Of a stretch of DNA of 64,000 bases, positions 11,005-23,263 are shown piece by piece; position 1 is the first letter of the stretch; the number at the start of each line of letters is the position of its first letter. The position numbers and the translations under genes are program-made. The notes beneath the pieces are model-generated. The model did not search any database. It worked only from the letters and a program-made list of their open reading frames with translations, and was not told the origin of the DNA. This DNA is from Xestospongia bergquistia (taxonomy: Eukaryota; Porifera; Demospongiae; Haplosclerida; Petrosiidae): assembly GCA_963965975.1 (NCBI GenBank), contig OZ014414.1:310001-374000 (forward strand), read 5' to 3'.

Positions 11005-14000
11005 TTATAAGAATTTCAGTTTATCTTTAATAAACTGATAACTATTAAAGTTTATACAACTCTCCTCGTGTTGTTTGGATATAGTCAGTGTTTGTAATGT
11101 ACTGCTTTTAGCAAGTGCAGTGCAAATTGTTTTGATATCATCATCTGTCAATGAAGTATCGTTAAGATCGAGTTTAGTCAATGATGTAGTCGTATTTATT
11201 AGGTCAACTATTGTACTGGTACTATGTGAAGAGATCTGATGATTATCGCTGATGTTCAACCACGTTAGAGTTTGGTTTTTAGTGAGTCCTTCACAGATAT
11301 ATTGGACACCTTTATCAGTGATGTTACAATGGGAGAGAGCGAGCTCTTTTAGTGCCTTATTGACACTTAACATTTGAGACAAGTGAGTCATTGTTATATC
11401 TTCATCTGTGATAGGAACATTCCATAACACTAATCTCTCAAGTGAATCGTTAATAGAAAGAGCATTAATCATTTGCTTGATATCGCCAGTAAGTAGAGAT
11501 GCCTCAAGTTCCAATCTCTTTGTTATTTTATTGGTTTTAAGCATCTCTGATAATGTTGACACACATTCACTGTCCAATGGAGTATCCCATATATCGAGTG
11601 TCCTCACTTCACACTCATTAAGATTACTAATTAGCACTAAAGCGCATTCCGAAGATGATTTAGATAAATTAAGCCACCATGGGTCTCCTATTTGTCGCTC
11701 TTTAATCATTTTACTTACAACATCTTGACATTGTTCCAGTGTTGGTGAATAGAGTTTAACAATATTATTATTATACCATACAACTCTTCTCCCAGCATCT
11801 CCTATTATGAAACATATGTAATAATAGATACAGTAATATATGTAGTAATAACATACTATATACAGACATATACAGAACTTAAGAAGACATTACAACAGTT
11901 ATTAAATGCAGAAGCACTGAAATTGCACACTGATGTCCACTGACGCCCATTATTGTAATATTCATAATGGAGGCTAATTATATTCATCGGTTGCTGTGTG
12001 TAATTAGCTATTGTTTGCATTCAATTGTTGAATACAACAATAGAATAAAACATTATGAGTAGTACTTCTAGAAATATAGTTAATAAATGACCCAAAACAA
12101 TTGTAGGACTACATAAGATAATAACAGATATTTGTATGTTACAATATGTAATGTAAAAGAATTAAAAACTAAAATTCTATTATAACTTACTTGAATCACG
12201 ATCTGATTCTTTATCATCTGCTGACTCAGCTATTGATGACTCTGATATTGGAATAGAATCTGTGAAATGGAAAGACTTTTCACAGACATCAACTTTTTTA
12301 CACATATTTTGCCTATTTCTTAACTATATGATATTTTAATTAATATTGGAACAGAAGGTTTGTATAAATTAAATAAAAAGAGTGGAAGTTACTCTACCAT
12401 TTTCTAGAAGAGAATAAAAATTCAACTACATGAGCCCAAATCTAACATTTACACAAAATATTTTCTAACATACCTCTGCCTGTCTCTTCATGATCTGACT
12501 CTTGATCATCAGAGGAATGCTTTGACTGATCTTTTAGCTCAGATTTTGGAGACCCTATATATTAAGTCACTTAAGACTGTTTGCATACTTTGTTACCTTT
12601 GCTTTCACTAATAGTCTCTTTTTGGGTAAATGTTGTGTAGGTTTCTTCAAGTCCTTGATCAGATAATGTTTTACGAGTCTTTGGTATGAATGCTAGATCT
12701 AGTAACAATGACAATCATTATTACAATTATCTCATACTATAGTTACCTTTCAAACTTTGCTTTAACTCCTCAATCTGTTTGTCTCTTTCTCTTAATTGTA
12801 ATGTCAATGTTGTTATTATTTCTTGTTGTGTCTCTATTTCTATCTGTTTCTTGGCAGAAATTGATTGTAAATCCTTCTCAGTAGCTGTGAAAATTTACGA
12901 ATAAGGCTTTTTGTGCTTATATTTGTATATAACATACCTGTATTTAGTTTGATGATAGACTCTTTTTCCATCATCATTTTTCTACTGATGATTTGTTGTA
13001 GTTCAAGTTGACTTCTTAACTCCTTTGTGTTCTCATCTACAACAGTTTTAATCTCCTATATACAATACAGGTAGTAACTGGTGTCTAATACTACTACTCA
13101 TCTCTTACCTCATCTCTCTGATGTTTATCATAAATGGTACAATAACCAACTGTGAGTTTCACTAATCCTTTCTCCTTCATTAATTCAAGAGTCTCTTGAG
13201 CTTTGGCAATAAGTACAGTAACAAGATAGAGTGGAAAAAAACAGGTGACAACAATGGACTGGCCCTCTCTTATACAACGAATCTCCACGTTTTCCTCGAC
13301 TGATTCAGCAAGAACTTCCTTAACATCCTCCACTGTATACCCTTTAGGATCCCAGTTCAAAACGTAGACAGATGTCTCACATCGCAGAAGAGCAGGTGTT
13401 TTTGTTACTTTAAAATCTTCATTTAGACAAAGAAAAGTTTTCGTCTCTTTACAAAATGACTGAACAGCTTCTTTGTATGTTTGTATAAGATCCTCAGCTT
13501 CTTTGATGTCAAATCGTTCCACAATAGCTTCCAGACAACTGGTGTTGATTAGTGTACAATGATCTTTCACAACATCTAATACCTCGTCAATAGAGTTAGC
13601 ATGAGATATTTCAGGAGTGAGATGAGGGTAGCCATCTCCAATAAATCGTTTTAATTTATCCAGAGGTGGGTGGTTATCATTAATCGCATCTCGAATTTTA
13701 CTAAAGGTTATGGCAAATTTCTTCCTAATAGGTCCAAATACAGTAGAGTCTAATTTTCGAGGAATTATAACTTCTCTTGATGAATCATCAAATACTAAAA
13801 ATATATAACTATTACTTTAAATTGAATTTTTAAATTTGTTTACCTTGATTAGGTGAAATATCAATATCATGATCATCTGATACTGTTGACATAGTAGTCA
13901 TTAGATCACCTAATATTTTAACTCAATTTATTTATTGTCTGTTATTTGTAAACTACCTTCACTAAATTCACTACTTCTAGATTGTACCTCTGGAATGTCT

Positions 14001-15808
14001 TTTTCAGGAAATAACTTTACTATTAAATATCATTTAATTTAAGTGTCATGCTCAGTTTAATATATACTCACCACAGTCTTTTAAGATGGCCTTACCACAT
14101 CCTACATTGTCAGTAAATCTTAACAATACACTGGCAAACACTACCAAGTTATAGTAATTGATATGTACAGCATGACGTACTGCTCTTAACAGAACAGTTA
14201 TTGCCTTTTCTTCAGAAGAGGAATGTGCAGTAGTTTTAATGGTAGACATTGTTGTCTTTGAAATAAGTGCCTCTCCATGAAGTACCTGGGCCACACTCAC
14301 AGGATATTGAAGAGACTGGGAAAGAGTGCTGTAATGACAACGTAAAATGTCACTGGCCACTCTATTCTTGTGTAAAAGATTTTCATCTACAAAATATATG
14401 ACAGTAAATACAGTTATATATTTATGAACTACACATATACCATTTATATCAGACCATGGCTTCAAATCTTGTTTTTCTTTCTTTCTTTTCAACTCCTCTT
14501 GTGATGCTTCTTCATATCCTCTTTGTCGCTTTCGTGGATTGAACTCCATTCTGTCACTAGATTGCTAAAAAATTAACCATGAATGATATTTTGTACAATG
14601 AATGACATTATTGCCACAAACCTGATAGGTCATGTCCTCTGTTGTACCCAAATGTTCTGATTCAGTAACTTCCATTGAGTTGCTACTATAATCTTCATGA
14701 CCTGGTTGGTCATTATGACCTATTACTGTCAGCTGCTCATCTGGAAACTTTTGACCTACACAGTAGACAAGACAAAGTTTCATTATTTTTACAGTATTAA
14801 ATACTCACAATATTCATTAGTAATTCTCTCAGCTAAATGTTTTGTCTCCTCAAACTTGGACAATACTGTAGCTAGCACTTTCAATTTCATGTGATCTGAA
14901 GATACTGCTGTATGTATAGCAGATAACAGAGTTGTCTTCTTCTCATCTAATGATCCTTCCAATGTCTCTATCTTATCAAGTGTTGCTTCACTGGTGAATC
15001 TCTCACTAAATAAAAAGTGGGACACTTTTACAGGATTGATCAGACATTGTGACAAGGTATCAATATATGACTGAAGAATACCAGTTGCTTCAGAAGTTAA
15101 GGAATCTCTTCCTGTTCATAATGATGAAATAAAACATTTTATCAAACATTTCCATATATATATTATTTCTATAAAATCATTTTACTCTAATATTATATAA
15201 TATTAGTCTGGTGAGGCCAGTTCTTTTACTTAGAGAGGAAGGGTCTGGTAGGAGGTTCCTTCATTTATTCATGCTGATATAGCTCAATGTTATTTTATAG
15301 TCTGGTTTATATAGAGAGAAAGGGCTGGGCTGGCTTGCAAGATTGGTCACCTTGCTTGTTGACATTAAATTAATAACGTACACAAATTTATATTCCTTTT
15401 TACAAAAGTAAAAAGCATGCACTAACACACCTTTCCTCTCTAAGGAAAGGGACTGGCTATGTCAGACTATATATATATAGAGAGAGAGATAGAAATATAG
15501 TTGATTCACTCACCAGTTGGAGATCCACAAGACTTCCTCAATGTTCTTTCATACTCATTGGCTATATTATTTTCATTAACTACTTTCTTTCTAAGACCTC
15601 TTAAAATGTCCTGTCTTGTGATTTGAGGGTTGGTAGTAAGTAACAATTGAAACATCTTGGTGGTCTTATAGCTGTTGTCTCTCGACTTTTCATCAATGGA
15701 ATCTAATTCTGTAGCATCTAACTTCAGTTGTATTCCTAACTGATGCCATTTACCACCAATACGAACATTTTCACACAATTCATCGAGAGTCGGTTTCTCC
15801 TGTAACAT
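11005..15808 (-). CDS. Gene C: Death / CARD-like x2 / unnamed domain / coiled-coil / LRR protein
   Basis: Fourteen exons close to a 1096-residue frame: 15514-15808, 14809-15111, 14622-14755, 14441-14564, 14072-14386, 13957-14019, 13844-13909, 13109-13794, 12938-13055, 12747-12884, 12597-12698, 12474-12554, 12191-12259, 11005-11801. Domains in order: Death (about 1-98), CARD-like (about 115-200), a basic linker with RKRQR, a second CARD-like domain (about 287-390), the unnamed domain shared with gene A (about 434-660), coiled coil (about 663-750), an acidic Ser-rich stretch, and leucine-rich repeats (about 832-1096) of the type LTWLNISDNHQIS. There is no NACHT or other NTPase domain, unlike NLR receptors. 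The start is the first in-frame ATG after a stop; it removes a few residues of Death helix 1 present in gene A. A recognition or adaptor role in innate immunity is inferred from the domains only. Confidence 0.8.
15204..15469. mobile_element. MITE-like element in gene C intron 1
   Basis: About 40-bp imperfect terminal inverted repeats: tagtctg at 15204-15210 runs inward through gccagt and cttagagaggaa. The complementary version ends in cagacta at 15463-15469. TA dinucleotides border both ends. A third, internal copy of the terminal motif begins near 15299. No transposase frame is present, so this is a non-autonomous element. It is spliced out with the intron. Confidence 0.7.
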
Positions 15809-16261
15809 CTCATCAAAAGACAGATTGTTTAAGGACGTTGATATTGTTCAATTATACTCATTAGTGGTTTGAACTTTCGCTTTACAAAAATAGGGCGGGC
15901 AAGTATTTTAATGAGATACACAAACCAAATGAATCGCTCATTCCATTGGGTTCATTCATTATTTAGTTTTTCAAAATGTCTTGTCAAAGTCAACTTAATG
16001 TGGCATATAAAGGACTTAATAGTAACACCAGATTAACTACTCATGCAGTCTGTTTGCTAAGTAAGGTTACTAATACAATATATGATATATATTAAATAGG
16101 TATGCATTTCTGGCCCACTTATATTGTTGTTTATATTCTATTATAATAACTTTAAGCCTGTATTACATTTAAAAGTCATCAAAAACAATAAAGAAATTGT
16201 CATAGTATATTTGCTATCTGTTATGAGTCCATCTTATCATTACTCCTATAGTACACAAAAT
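15809..16261. other. Gap between gene C start and BCAS2 stop
   Basis: Both genes are on the minus strand, so this holds the BCAS2 3' flank and the gene C promoter region. AT-rich, without a credible open frame or recognisable element. The part nearest BCAS2 resembles the region around 6130-6234, as expected if both were carried in the cluster duplication. Confidence 0.4.
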
Positions 16262-17329
16262 TTATATAACAGTTATCATTGCAATGAATAAATGTACTTT
16301 AGTTTCTGTTCGAAGATAGTCAATTTCCTTTTGTAATTTGAGACATTCTTTTTCAATTTCAAAATTTTTGTAAACTAAAGTAGTCCAACTAAAGAAAGAA
16401 ACAAAGTATATAATAACAATGTCATTTAGTTTGTCATCATTTGTCAAGTCTAATTATTAATATTAATCAGCTTATTATTTGTTCACTCTCTATATGGACA
16501 TTAATCTATTCATCCATTAATTATTATCTATCCATTCTTACTGGTTATTCAAGTCCAATAGTTGTGTTCCTACGTTGGTTTGTTCCATTTTTCGTTGCCA
16601 ATTCACTTCTTGAACATGATTCCTATCAGACAATTCATGATGACATCATTATGATATCACTCACTTTAATGATCGTAATACTCTTGTCTCTCTATCAACC
16701 ATATGGGAAAGAGCCCTAATTAAATGGGAGTGGCAATGGGTGTGGTTAGTTTTATACTCCACCCACTTACTCATTATGTAATTTCCATTCATTACTTCCA
16801 TATTGAGATAACAATTCCAAATTAATAATCCTAGTCACATGACAGCTCATAAGTCACATGACACAAATCACACACACCTTCCATTTTGATGTTCCAATTG
16901 AGCATAAGAATTATTTACACAATCTTGCCACGCCCCCACATCATTCTTCTGAGCGGCACCAGGCTGAGGTAACTCATACCTACAAAGAGACAATGGGTAC
17001 ATCCCTCAGAGATAAAGTACTACCTCTTCATACTAAGTGTCTCCATCTGTTGCCGTGACGACAGACGTTCCATTTCTATTTTTAGTAACGGGGACTCAAA
17101 TGAGTCATGAGGTATTGACAAATATTCTAAATAGTTCTTTGTGGGACGATAGCGCTTAGTCTCCTCTTCTATTAGTTGTAAGGCCTATGGATCACGTGAT
17201 ATAAGTACATGTCATTTGATTGTCATGTGACAGTACCGCATCTCTAAGGTTGGGATCATCATATTCTTGATCTATATAAGGTAGTGCATCCACTTGAACG
17301 TCACCTAATCCACCACCTCCTGAAGACAT
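16262..17329 (-). CDS. BCAS2: BCAS2 / SPF27 pre-mRNA splicing factor
   Basis: Core subunit of the PRP19 (NineTeen) complex that activates the spliceosome in the nucleus. Seven exons (17237-17329, 17024-17184, 16878-16979, 16771-16830, 16665-16715, 16542-16622, 16262-16388) give 224 residues; human BCAS2 has 225. Recognisable blocks in order: [19 protein letters not shown] at the N-terminus, [14 protein letters not shown], the [20 protein letters not shown] block, [12 protein letters not shown], and the C-terminal coiled-coil segment [20 protein letters not shown]. The C-terminus is short and ends in a hydrophobic tail after TETKVH. The start ATG gives the conserved VDALPY near residue 12. It is divergently paired with the SENP gene. 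Identification is secure. Confidence 0.95.
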
Positions 17330-17435
17330 TGAGAAAGAAAATTAAATAATCTTAGTATTTTTAACCCTTTTCGAATAACCACTACAATTGTTAAAGTGTT
17401 AAATATTCATAAGCCACGCCTACTAATGGCTTATC
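17330..17435. promoter_or_regulatory. Bidirectional promoter region, BCAS2 / SENP6/7
   Basis: Only 106 bp separate the two start codons, so both 5' UTRs and promoters must lie here or overlap the genes. A ccacgcc word (17414-17420), resembling Sp/KLF sites, lies close to the SENP start. No TATA box is convincing amid the AT-rich sequence. Confidence 0.6.
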
Positions 17436-20400
17436 ATGGCCAGAAACAAACTCTATCCTGGTTTTAGTAAGAGATTGTCTCTCATTCTCTCTTTCATGTT
17501 ACTTCCTTTCTCTTTTCTTTAGCTCTAAAGCCTCAAATTAAGAGAGTTAGGACTAGTCCATTGGGTCCTTCATTTGAATCACTTGATGATATAACAGAAT
17601 CTCCTCCTCCATCATCATCATCTTGTATTGAGACAAGTTATGATGCTCACTGCAAACCTCATGTATGTTTAATTAGAGTGGGTGGAGTTTTAATACTAAA
17701 TTGGCAAATAAACAAATTCTAGAGAAGAAACTATGACTATATATATTTGGGGAATTCCCCTTCAAATCGCTTTTTAATTGATATTATTAATTACAGGAGT
17801 ATCCTTCTCTTTATTACTTAACTAATATTATAAGAACTAGGACCTCTCAATCCTCAACAAACATCTTGTAATTTTTTAATTAATAAGTCACTTCCTTCTA
17901 ATTATTTAATTAATTAATATTAATTACAGGTGCTCCCTCAATCTCTTCCTTCATTCAAAAAGACAGATTCTACACTAACTATTATCTCAGACAATGAAGA
18001 CACTACTAATAACAATACATCTCATAACACTGTTAATACTATGAAGTCACCTAAATTGTGTATCCTTGCAGAGAAAGGTGTTTTTGAATCAACTAGGACT
18101 AGCAGATCAGAGACATTGCAACGTCAAGTTGAACCTAATCTTGGTAACTCTAGTCTACCTTCTCTGTCTACTTCTGGAGTGAGAGGAAAGAGAAATGGGT
18201 ATGAATGGATGAATGGTCATATGAATGGATGAATGGTGATAGAAATGGATGAATGGTTTTATTAATGGGTGAATGGTGATATGAATGGATGAATTGTTAG
18301 GCAAAATGGACAAATGATCATATAAATGGATTAACAGACTATATTTAAATATATACATATATTAGTTATTGGTAAATGGTTGAATAAAATGGAATAAAGA
18401 AATGGACAGATAATAATAGACCACTCCCTCTATTAATAGAAAAGAACGTGACGATGACAATGTACCAGTTGATTGTCTGATAGAGGATGACACGCCCACT
18501 GATAAAAGTCACCTTAAACAACAACATAGAAACCCTTATATAAAACCAATGACAGATATATTTACTGAAGCTAATAAAAAGAGGAGACCAATATTACTTA
18601 CTGCTAGTAAAAGACCTAAACAACAGGATAGTGATGAGGAGTTTGTACCACAACAATCACAGTGGATTAAAAGGTATGGATAGATGGATGGATGGATGGA
18701 TAGATGAATGGATGGATGGATGGATGGATGGATGGATGGATGAATGGATGGATGAATGGATGAATGGATGGATGGATGAATGGATGGATGGATGGATGGA
18801 TGGATGGATAGATGAATGGATGGATGGATGGATAGATGGATGGATGGATGGACAGGTAATTTTTTTCTATTATAGAAAAAAATCACAAAATCCTAAGTCA
18901 TCTACTGGTATCAAGAAAGGTCAGTGAGATCAGAATAGATTTATAATTGTCATAATTTTTACTACAGAAAATTTACGCAGACATCCATTACGTTTTTATG
19001 CAAGTTAGACCATTAATAACACATTATTATATGACCGTATTATATATTATATATTATATTATATTATATTATATATTATATGCTATTATATATAACTATT
19101 TATCAATTTTTCTGTTCATCTTTTATTCATTCATCCATTTAGAGTCTCATGAGGATTCTACTGAATTTCTTCGACAAGCAAAAAAGCCACGTTTAAAATC
19201 TGCTAATGCTCCACCTAAACCTGGCTCCTCAATAGAAAGTATATAATCTACATCACATATACAATATAATAATATTAATATTATATTATTAATATTATAC
19301 ATACATATATATACTATATAACATGTTCTCTAGATCCAATGTGTCTTGATGATGAGGTAGAATGTGATCGAGAAGAACCAGTTAGTTCTATCAAACCAGT
19401 CCTACCCAAACTCAAGCGCACTCTACGTTCTAATACAACAGCTCCTGCATTATCAGATCCTTCTGACTGGAATGTTATTGATTTACTAAATGATACATCT
19501 GAAATACAGTTTGGAAATGTCACTTTGTTACCTGTGAATGTAGAGGTGAGAGAGAGAGAGAGAGAGCAAGACAATTTACTAACCCTATGCTCTCTCTTTA
19601 GGTTGACTCTAAAGGTCTTACATTAGCACTGGAATATAAAAACCAAACAGTTCAACTTGACCTTCGCTACAATGAGCTAACCAGTATTAAATTAAATCTT
19701 TCTACAACACCAATGGTCATTGTACTATATCTTAATGTACTTAGTTTTAAAAGAACATCAACAAAAGTAGAAGCAGGACTCAAATTGAAAAACCTAATGA
19801 CCACAGAAGGTATGTATGTTATGTTCCTTGTATAAAGTGTTAATATACATTATATATTAATATTAATATTAATATAAATATTAATATTAATATAAATATT
19901 AATATTAATATACATTAAGATTTCATAATGTATTTTATATTAATGATATGATGTAAGTAACTTTAAAATTGTAGTAAGTATTACTAAATTTATTTAATGA
20001 TGTAATGTTTTTTTTAGAATCCAGACATTTTGTTTTATTAAAACTTAACAGAAAGTTAGATGACATTACAATATGTAATATGAAAGAGGTACTTGTAATA
20101 ATGGATATATAACTTGTAATAATGGATGTATAACTTGTAATAATGGATATATAACTTGTAATAATGGATATATAAAATTGTAATAATCAATGTATAACTT
20201 GTAATAATGGATGTATAACTTGTAATGGACAGATTATGTAACGACATGTTTTTTTTCTCTTACAGTTTATTGTAAACAAAGGACCACACTTAGAGGAAAT
20301 AAGGTATTAATTAATAACTACCACACCCACTTAATCCACCACACCCCCTTTATTATCCATTTAGCTCACAAGAAGCACAAAGTCTACTTGATATAGCAAC

Positions 20401-20504
20401 AACTACACCAGAAGAGAATGAATATTTTGAAGTAGAAGGTAAATAATATTGACACGTACATTAATACTATTATAAGTAATGATATTACTCTTAATGATAA
20501 TATT

Positions 20505-20585
<81 letters not shown>

Positions 20586-20834
20586 GATAATGAGAATCCA
20601 TTAGTTGATCTACCAGTTGATGAAATACATCGTCCTCAGACGAGATCATTGACGAAACCATCTAATACTAGACCAGTTACTTTAATACATGTAGTGCCTA
20701 AACTTGATATCCCTGGTGATGAACTGTGAGTAGATGGATGAATTAATATAACTCTCTCTCCCTCCCCCCCCCCCCTCTCTCTTTTTCTTTCTCTCTCTCT
20801 CTCTCTCTCTCTCCCTCCCTCCTTCCCTCCCTCC

Positions 20835-20919
<85 letters not shown>

Positions 20920-23263
20920 CTGTAGTGTACTATCCTACAAACCAAATGTTAGTCGTACTGTCCTGTCAATAACAGGATCTGATTTAGAATGTTTACAAGA
21001 GGGAGAGTACCTTAATGATAACATCATTAACTTCTATCTATTGTAAGTACAAGGCTAAACTTAAACAATAATATATTATAATATTATGATAAATCATTTC
21101 TACATGTATTATATTCTAGGTATTTATGGAATGATCTAGAAGACAAACGTGATGATGTTCATATTTTTAACTCTTTCTTCTACAGTAGACTACTGGATCC
21201 TAGAAAAGATGATGTAAATGTAAAAAAGTAAGTTAATGTCAGAGGATCTTAGTTTGTCTATCCATCTAGCTCTCCATCACTTATCTCTCTAACTATTTCT
21301 TTATCCAATCTGTCTATCTACCAGTATTCATCTATCACTTTATATAGTACACCAGAGAGATTACATGTCCGTGTTAAATCATGGACTAAAAGTATTAATA
21401 TATTTGAAAAAAAGATGATTCTCGTACCAGTATGTTACAGGTATGTATCTATTACAGCTAACTAGTAGTATTTCTATTGTATTCTATTTATTTATTGATC
21501 CATTGGCTTTCCATGTGTCCATTGAATAATTCATTGATCTATTATTGACTTCATGTGTCCATTTAGGGCTCATTGGTTCTTGGCTGTTATTGTATCTCCA
21601 GGTTCTTATGATCCTGATTGTATAATTCAAAAACCACCAACTACTAATAATACAAACAAAAGAAAAAGAAGAAAACGTCTATCAACAAAGAGAATTAAAA
21701 AACCTAACATAGTCACTTTGAATGAAGTGACAGAAGGGGTGGAGCTGCAAGAGAAAGAGGTGGAGGCAAAAGGGGTGGAGCCACAAGAGAAAGAGGTGGA
21801 GCCAAAAGGGGTGGATCCTGAAGAAGTGGAACTATTGATGAAGCAAGAGGAACCTGAACTAAAAAATGATGTACATACTGTACTTATTGAAGAGGAGGAG
21901 TTGCTAGGCAACAGTGATGAATCATCTTTAATGGAAGTTGAAATGAAAACACCTAACATTGATGTGATAGAGGAGAGTCAACCTTTGGAGGAAGGGGGTG
22001 TGGCTTGTGACAATATCAATTCAGAGGCAAACTTAGTTACTAGTTCTACTCCTGACATTGAACTGATAAATTCAAGCTCCACCCCTTCATTAAATGACTC
22101 CACCTCCTCGTTAGTTCATGATGAATCATCGGAACATCAATCTATTAGGTACCTAACATAAACAATTGATTTTGTAAGTACTTCATATATTACATAGACC
22201 CTGTATATTAGTGTTAGATTCTATGTTAGTTAGAAGAAGAGGAGTTGGTGCAAATCTTAAGAAGTATGTCTTGTAATATTGAAAGTATATGACTCATTTA
22301 TATCTGTCCATTCATTTATCTATCTTATCTATCAATCAATCTATCTTATCTATTTATCAATCAATCTATCTTATCTATTTATCAATCAATCTATCTTATC
22401 TATTTATCAATCAATCTATCTTATCTATTTATCAATCAATTTATCTTATCTATCTATCAATCAATGTATCTATTATCTATCAATCAATCAATCTATCTTA
22501 TCTATTTATCTATCAACCAATCTTATCTATTTATCAATCTATTATCTATCAATCTAATCTATCTATCTATCAATCAATCTACCTATCTATCAATCAATCT
22601 ACCTATCTATCTATTTATCAATCTATCTTATCTATCTATCAATCAACCAATCTTATCTATCTATCATATTTATCTATCTGTCAATCTATATATCTATCCA
22701 TCTATCTATCTATCCATTAAGATACCTTACACATGAATATCGCAGTAAATACAGTACAGAGAGAGACTTTAGTAAACTTCCTATTGACTGTCCAGCAGTA
22801 AGTTGTATATAGATTATATAATATATTATTATAATAATAGGCTCCTGGTCAAAATAATAGTTATGATTGTGGAGTATATTTATTAACATATACTGAACAA
22901 CTATTTAAGGTAAGGATGAATGGATGGATGGATGGATGGATGGGATGGATGGATGGATGAATGAACGGATGGATGGATGGATGGATGGTAAACAAATGGA
23001 TGCTATAATGGAATAGATTAATTAGCTAATGGACGTATGGATGAATTAATTAATAATAAGTAAACAATGTAGTAAACAATTTTAAATAATATATTATAAA
23101 CAATTGTTTATTTATTTAGTTTTATAAAGAAAAGAACCATTTACCTGAAGGTGACCAGTGGGCTCCTGATGATATTATAGCTAACAAACGACTAGCTATT
23201 CAAAAACTTATTACATCACAATCTAGTCATCCTCTCTTACAGTCTACATCATCATCATCATGA
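17436..23263 (+). CDS. SENP6/7: SENP6/SENP7-type SUMO protease (Ulp1 family)
   Basis: Cysteine peptidase predicted to trim poly-SUMO chains, mainly nuclear. Twenty-one exons close to 948 residues: 17436-17466, 17523-17662, 17930-18198, 18440-18673, 18876-18919, 18968-19003, 19143-19238, 19334-19545, 19602-19809, 20018-20088, 20266-20303, 20365-20438, 20587-20725, 20926-21042, 21120-21227, 21348-21440, 21567-22148, 22198-22263, 22722-22797, 22841-22909, 23120-23263. The N-terminal half is low-complexity and basic. The protease begins near residue 545 with [18 protein letters not shown]. Catalytic residues are His639 (AHWFLAVI), Asp838 (ILVLDSM) and Cys888 ([11 protein letters not shown]), with Gln882 for the oxyanion hole. 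About 190 mostly acidic residues split His from Asp, including repeats of EPQEKEVE; inserted loops in the catalytic domain are typical of SENP6/7. A poly(A) signal AATAAA is at 23351-23356. SENP6 and SENP7 cannot be told apart here. Confidence 0.93.
18674..18853. repeat. (GGAT)n minisatellite starting at a splice donor
   Basis: Tetranucleotide array of tggatgga units with occasional tgaa variants. It starts directly at the donor gtatgg of SENP exon 4 and occupies most of that intron. Confidence 0.95.
20499..20584. repeat. (ATT)n microsatellite in SENP intron 12
   Basis: Near-perfect trinucleotide run that ends at the acceptor ttatag of exon 13. Confidence 0.95.
20752..20920 (+). repeat. (CT)n tract abutting the acceptor of SENP exon 14
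   Basis: About 170 bases of CT-rich sequence with short C and CCCT interruptions, pyrimidine on the coding strand, ending at the acceptor cctgtag before 20926. It works as a very long polypyrimidine tract. Confidence 0.95.
22310..22715. repeat. (TATC/CAAT)n satellite in SENP intron 18
   Basis: About 400 bp of tatctatcaatcaatctatctta-like units. It separates the exon coding the catalytic Asp (22198-22263) from the next exon (22722). All three reading frames happen to be open in parts, which explains spurious Ile/Ser/Tyr-rich frames here. Confidence 0.95.
22910..22987. repeat. (GGAT)n array at the donor of SENP exon 20
   Basis: The donor gtaaggat runs straight into gaatggatggatgg repeats. This is the same arrangement as at 18674 and, more loosely, at 18199. 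Confidence 0.9.

Noticed and set aside
16441-16719. Plus-strand open frame with hydrophobic residues
   Set aside because: It is the antisense of BCAS2 exons 4-6, which match the family exactly and splice in frame.
17799-17868. Possible extra SENP exon (gagtatcc... to a gtaatt donor)
   Set aside because: It would shift the frame into exon 17930; skipping it keeps phase 0.
20682-20945. Arg/Glu repeat protein on the minus strand
   Set aside because: Antisense translation of the (CT)n tract in SENP intron 13.
22279-22736. Ser/Ile/Tyr-rich open frames of up to 143 codons
   Set aside because: They are translations of the (TATC/CAAT) satellite in SENP intron 18, open in all frames.
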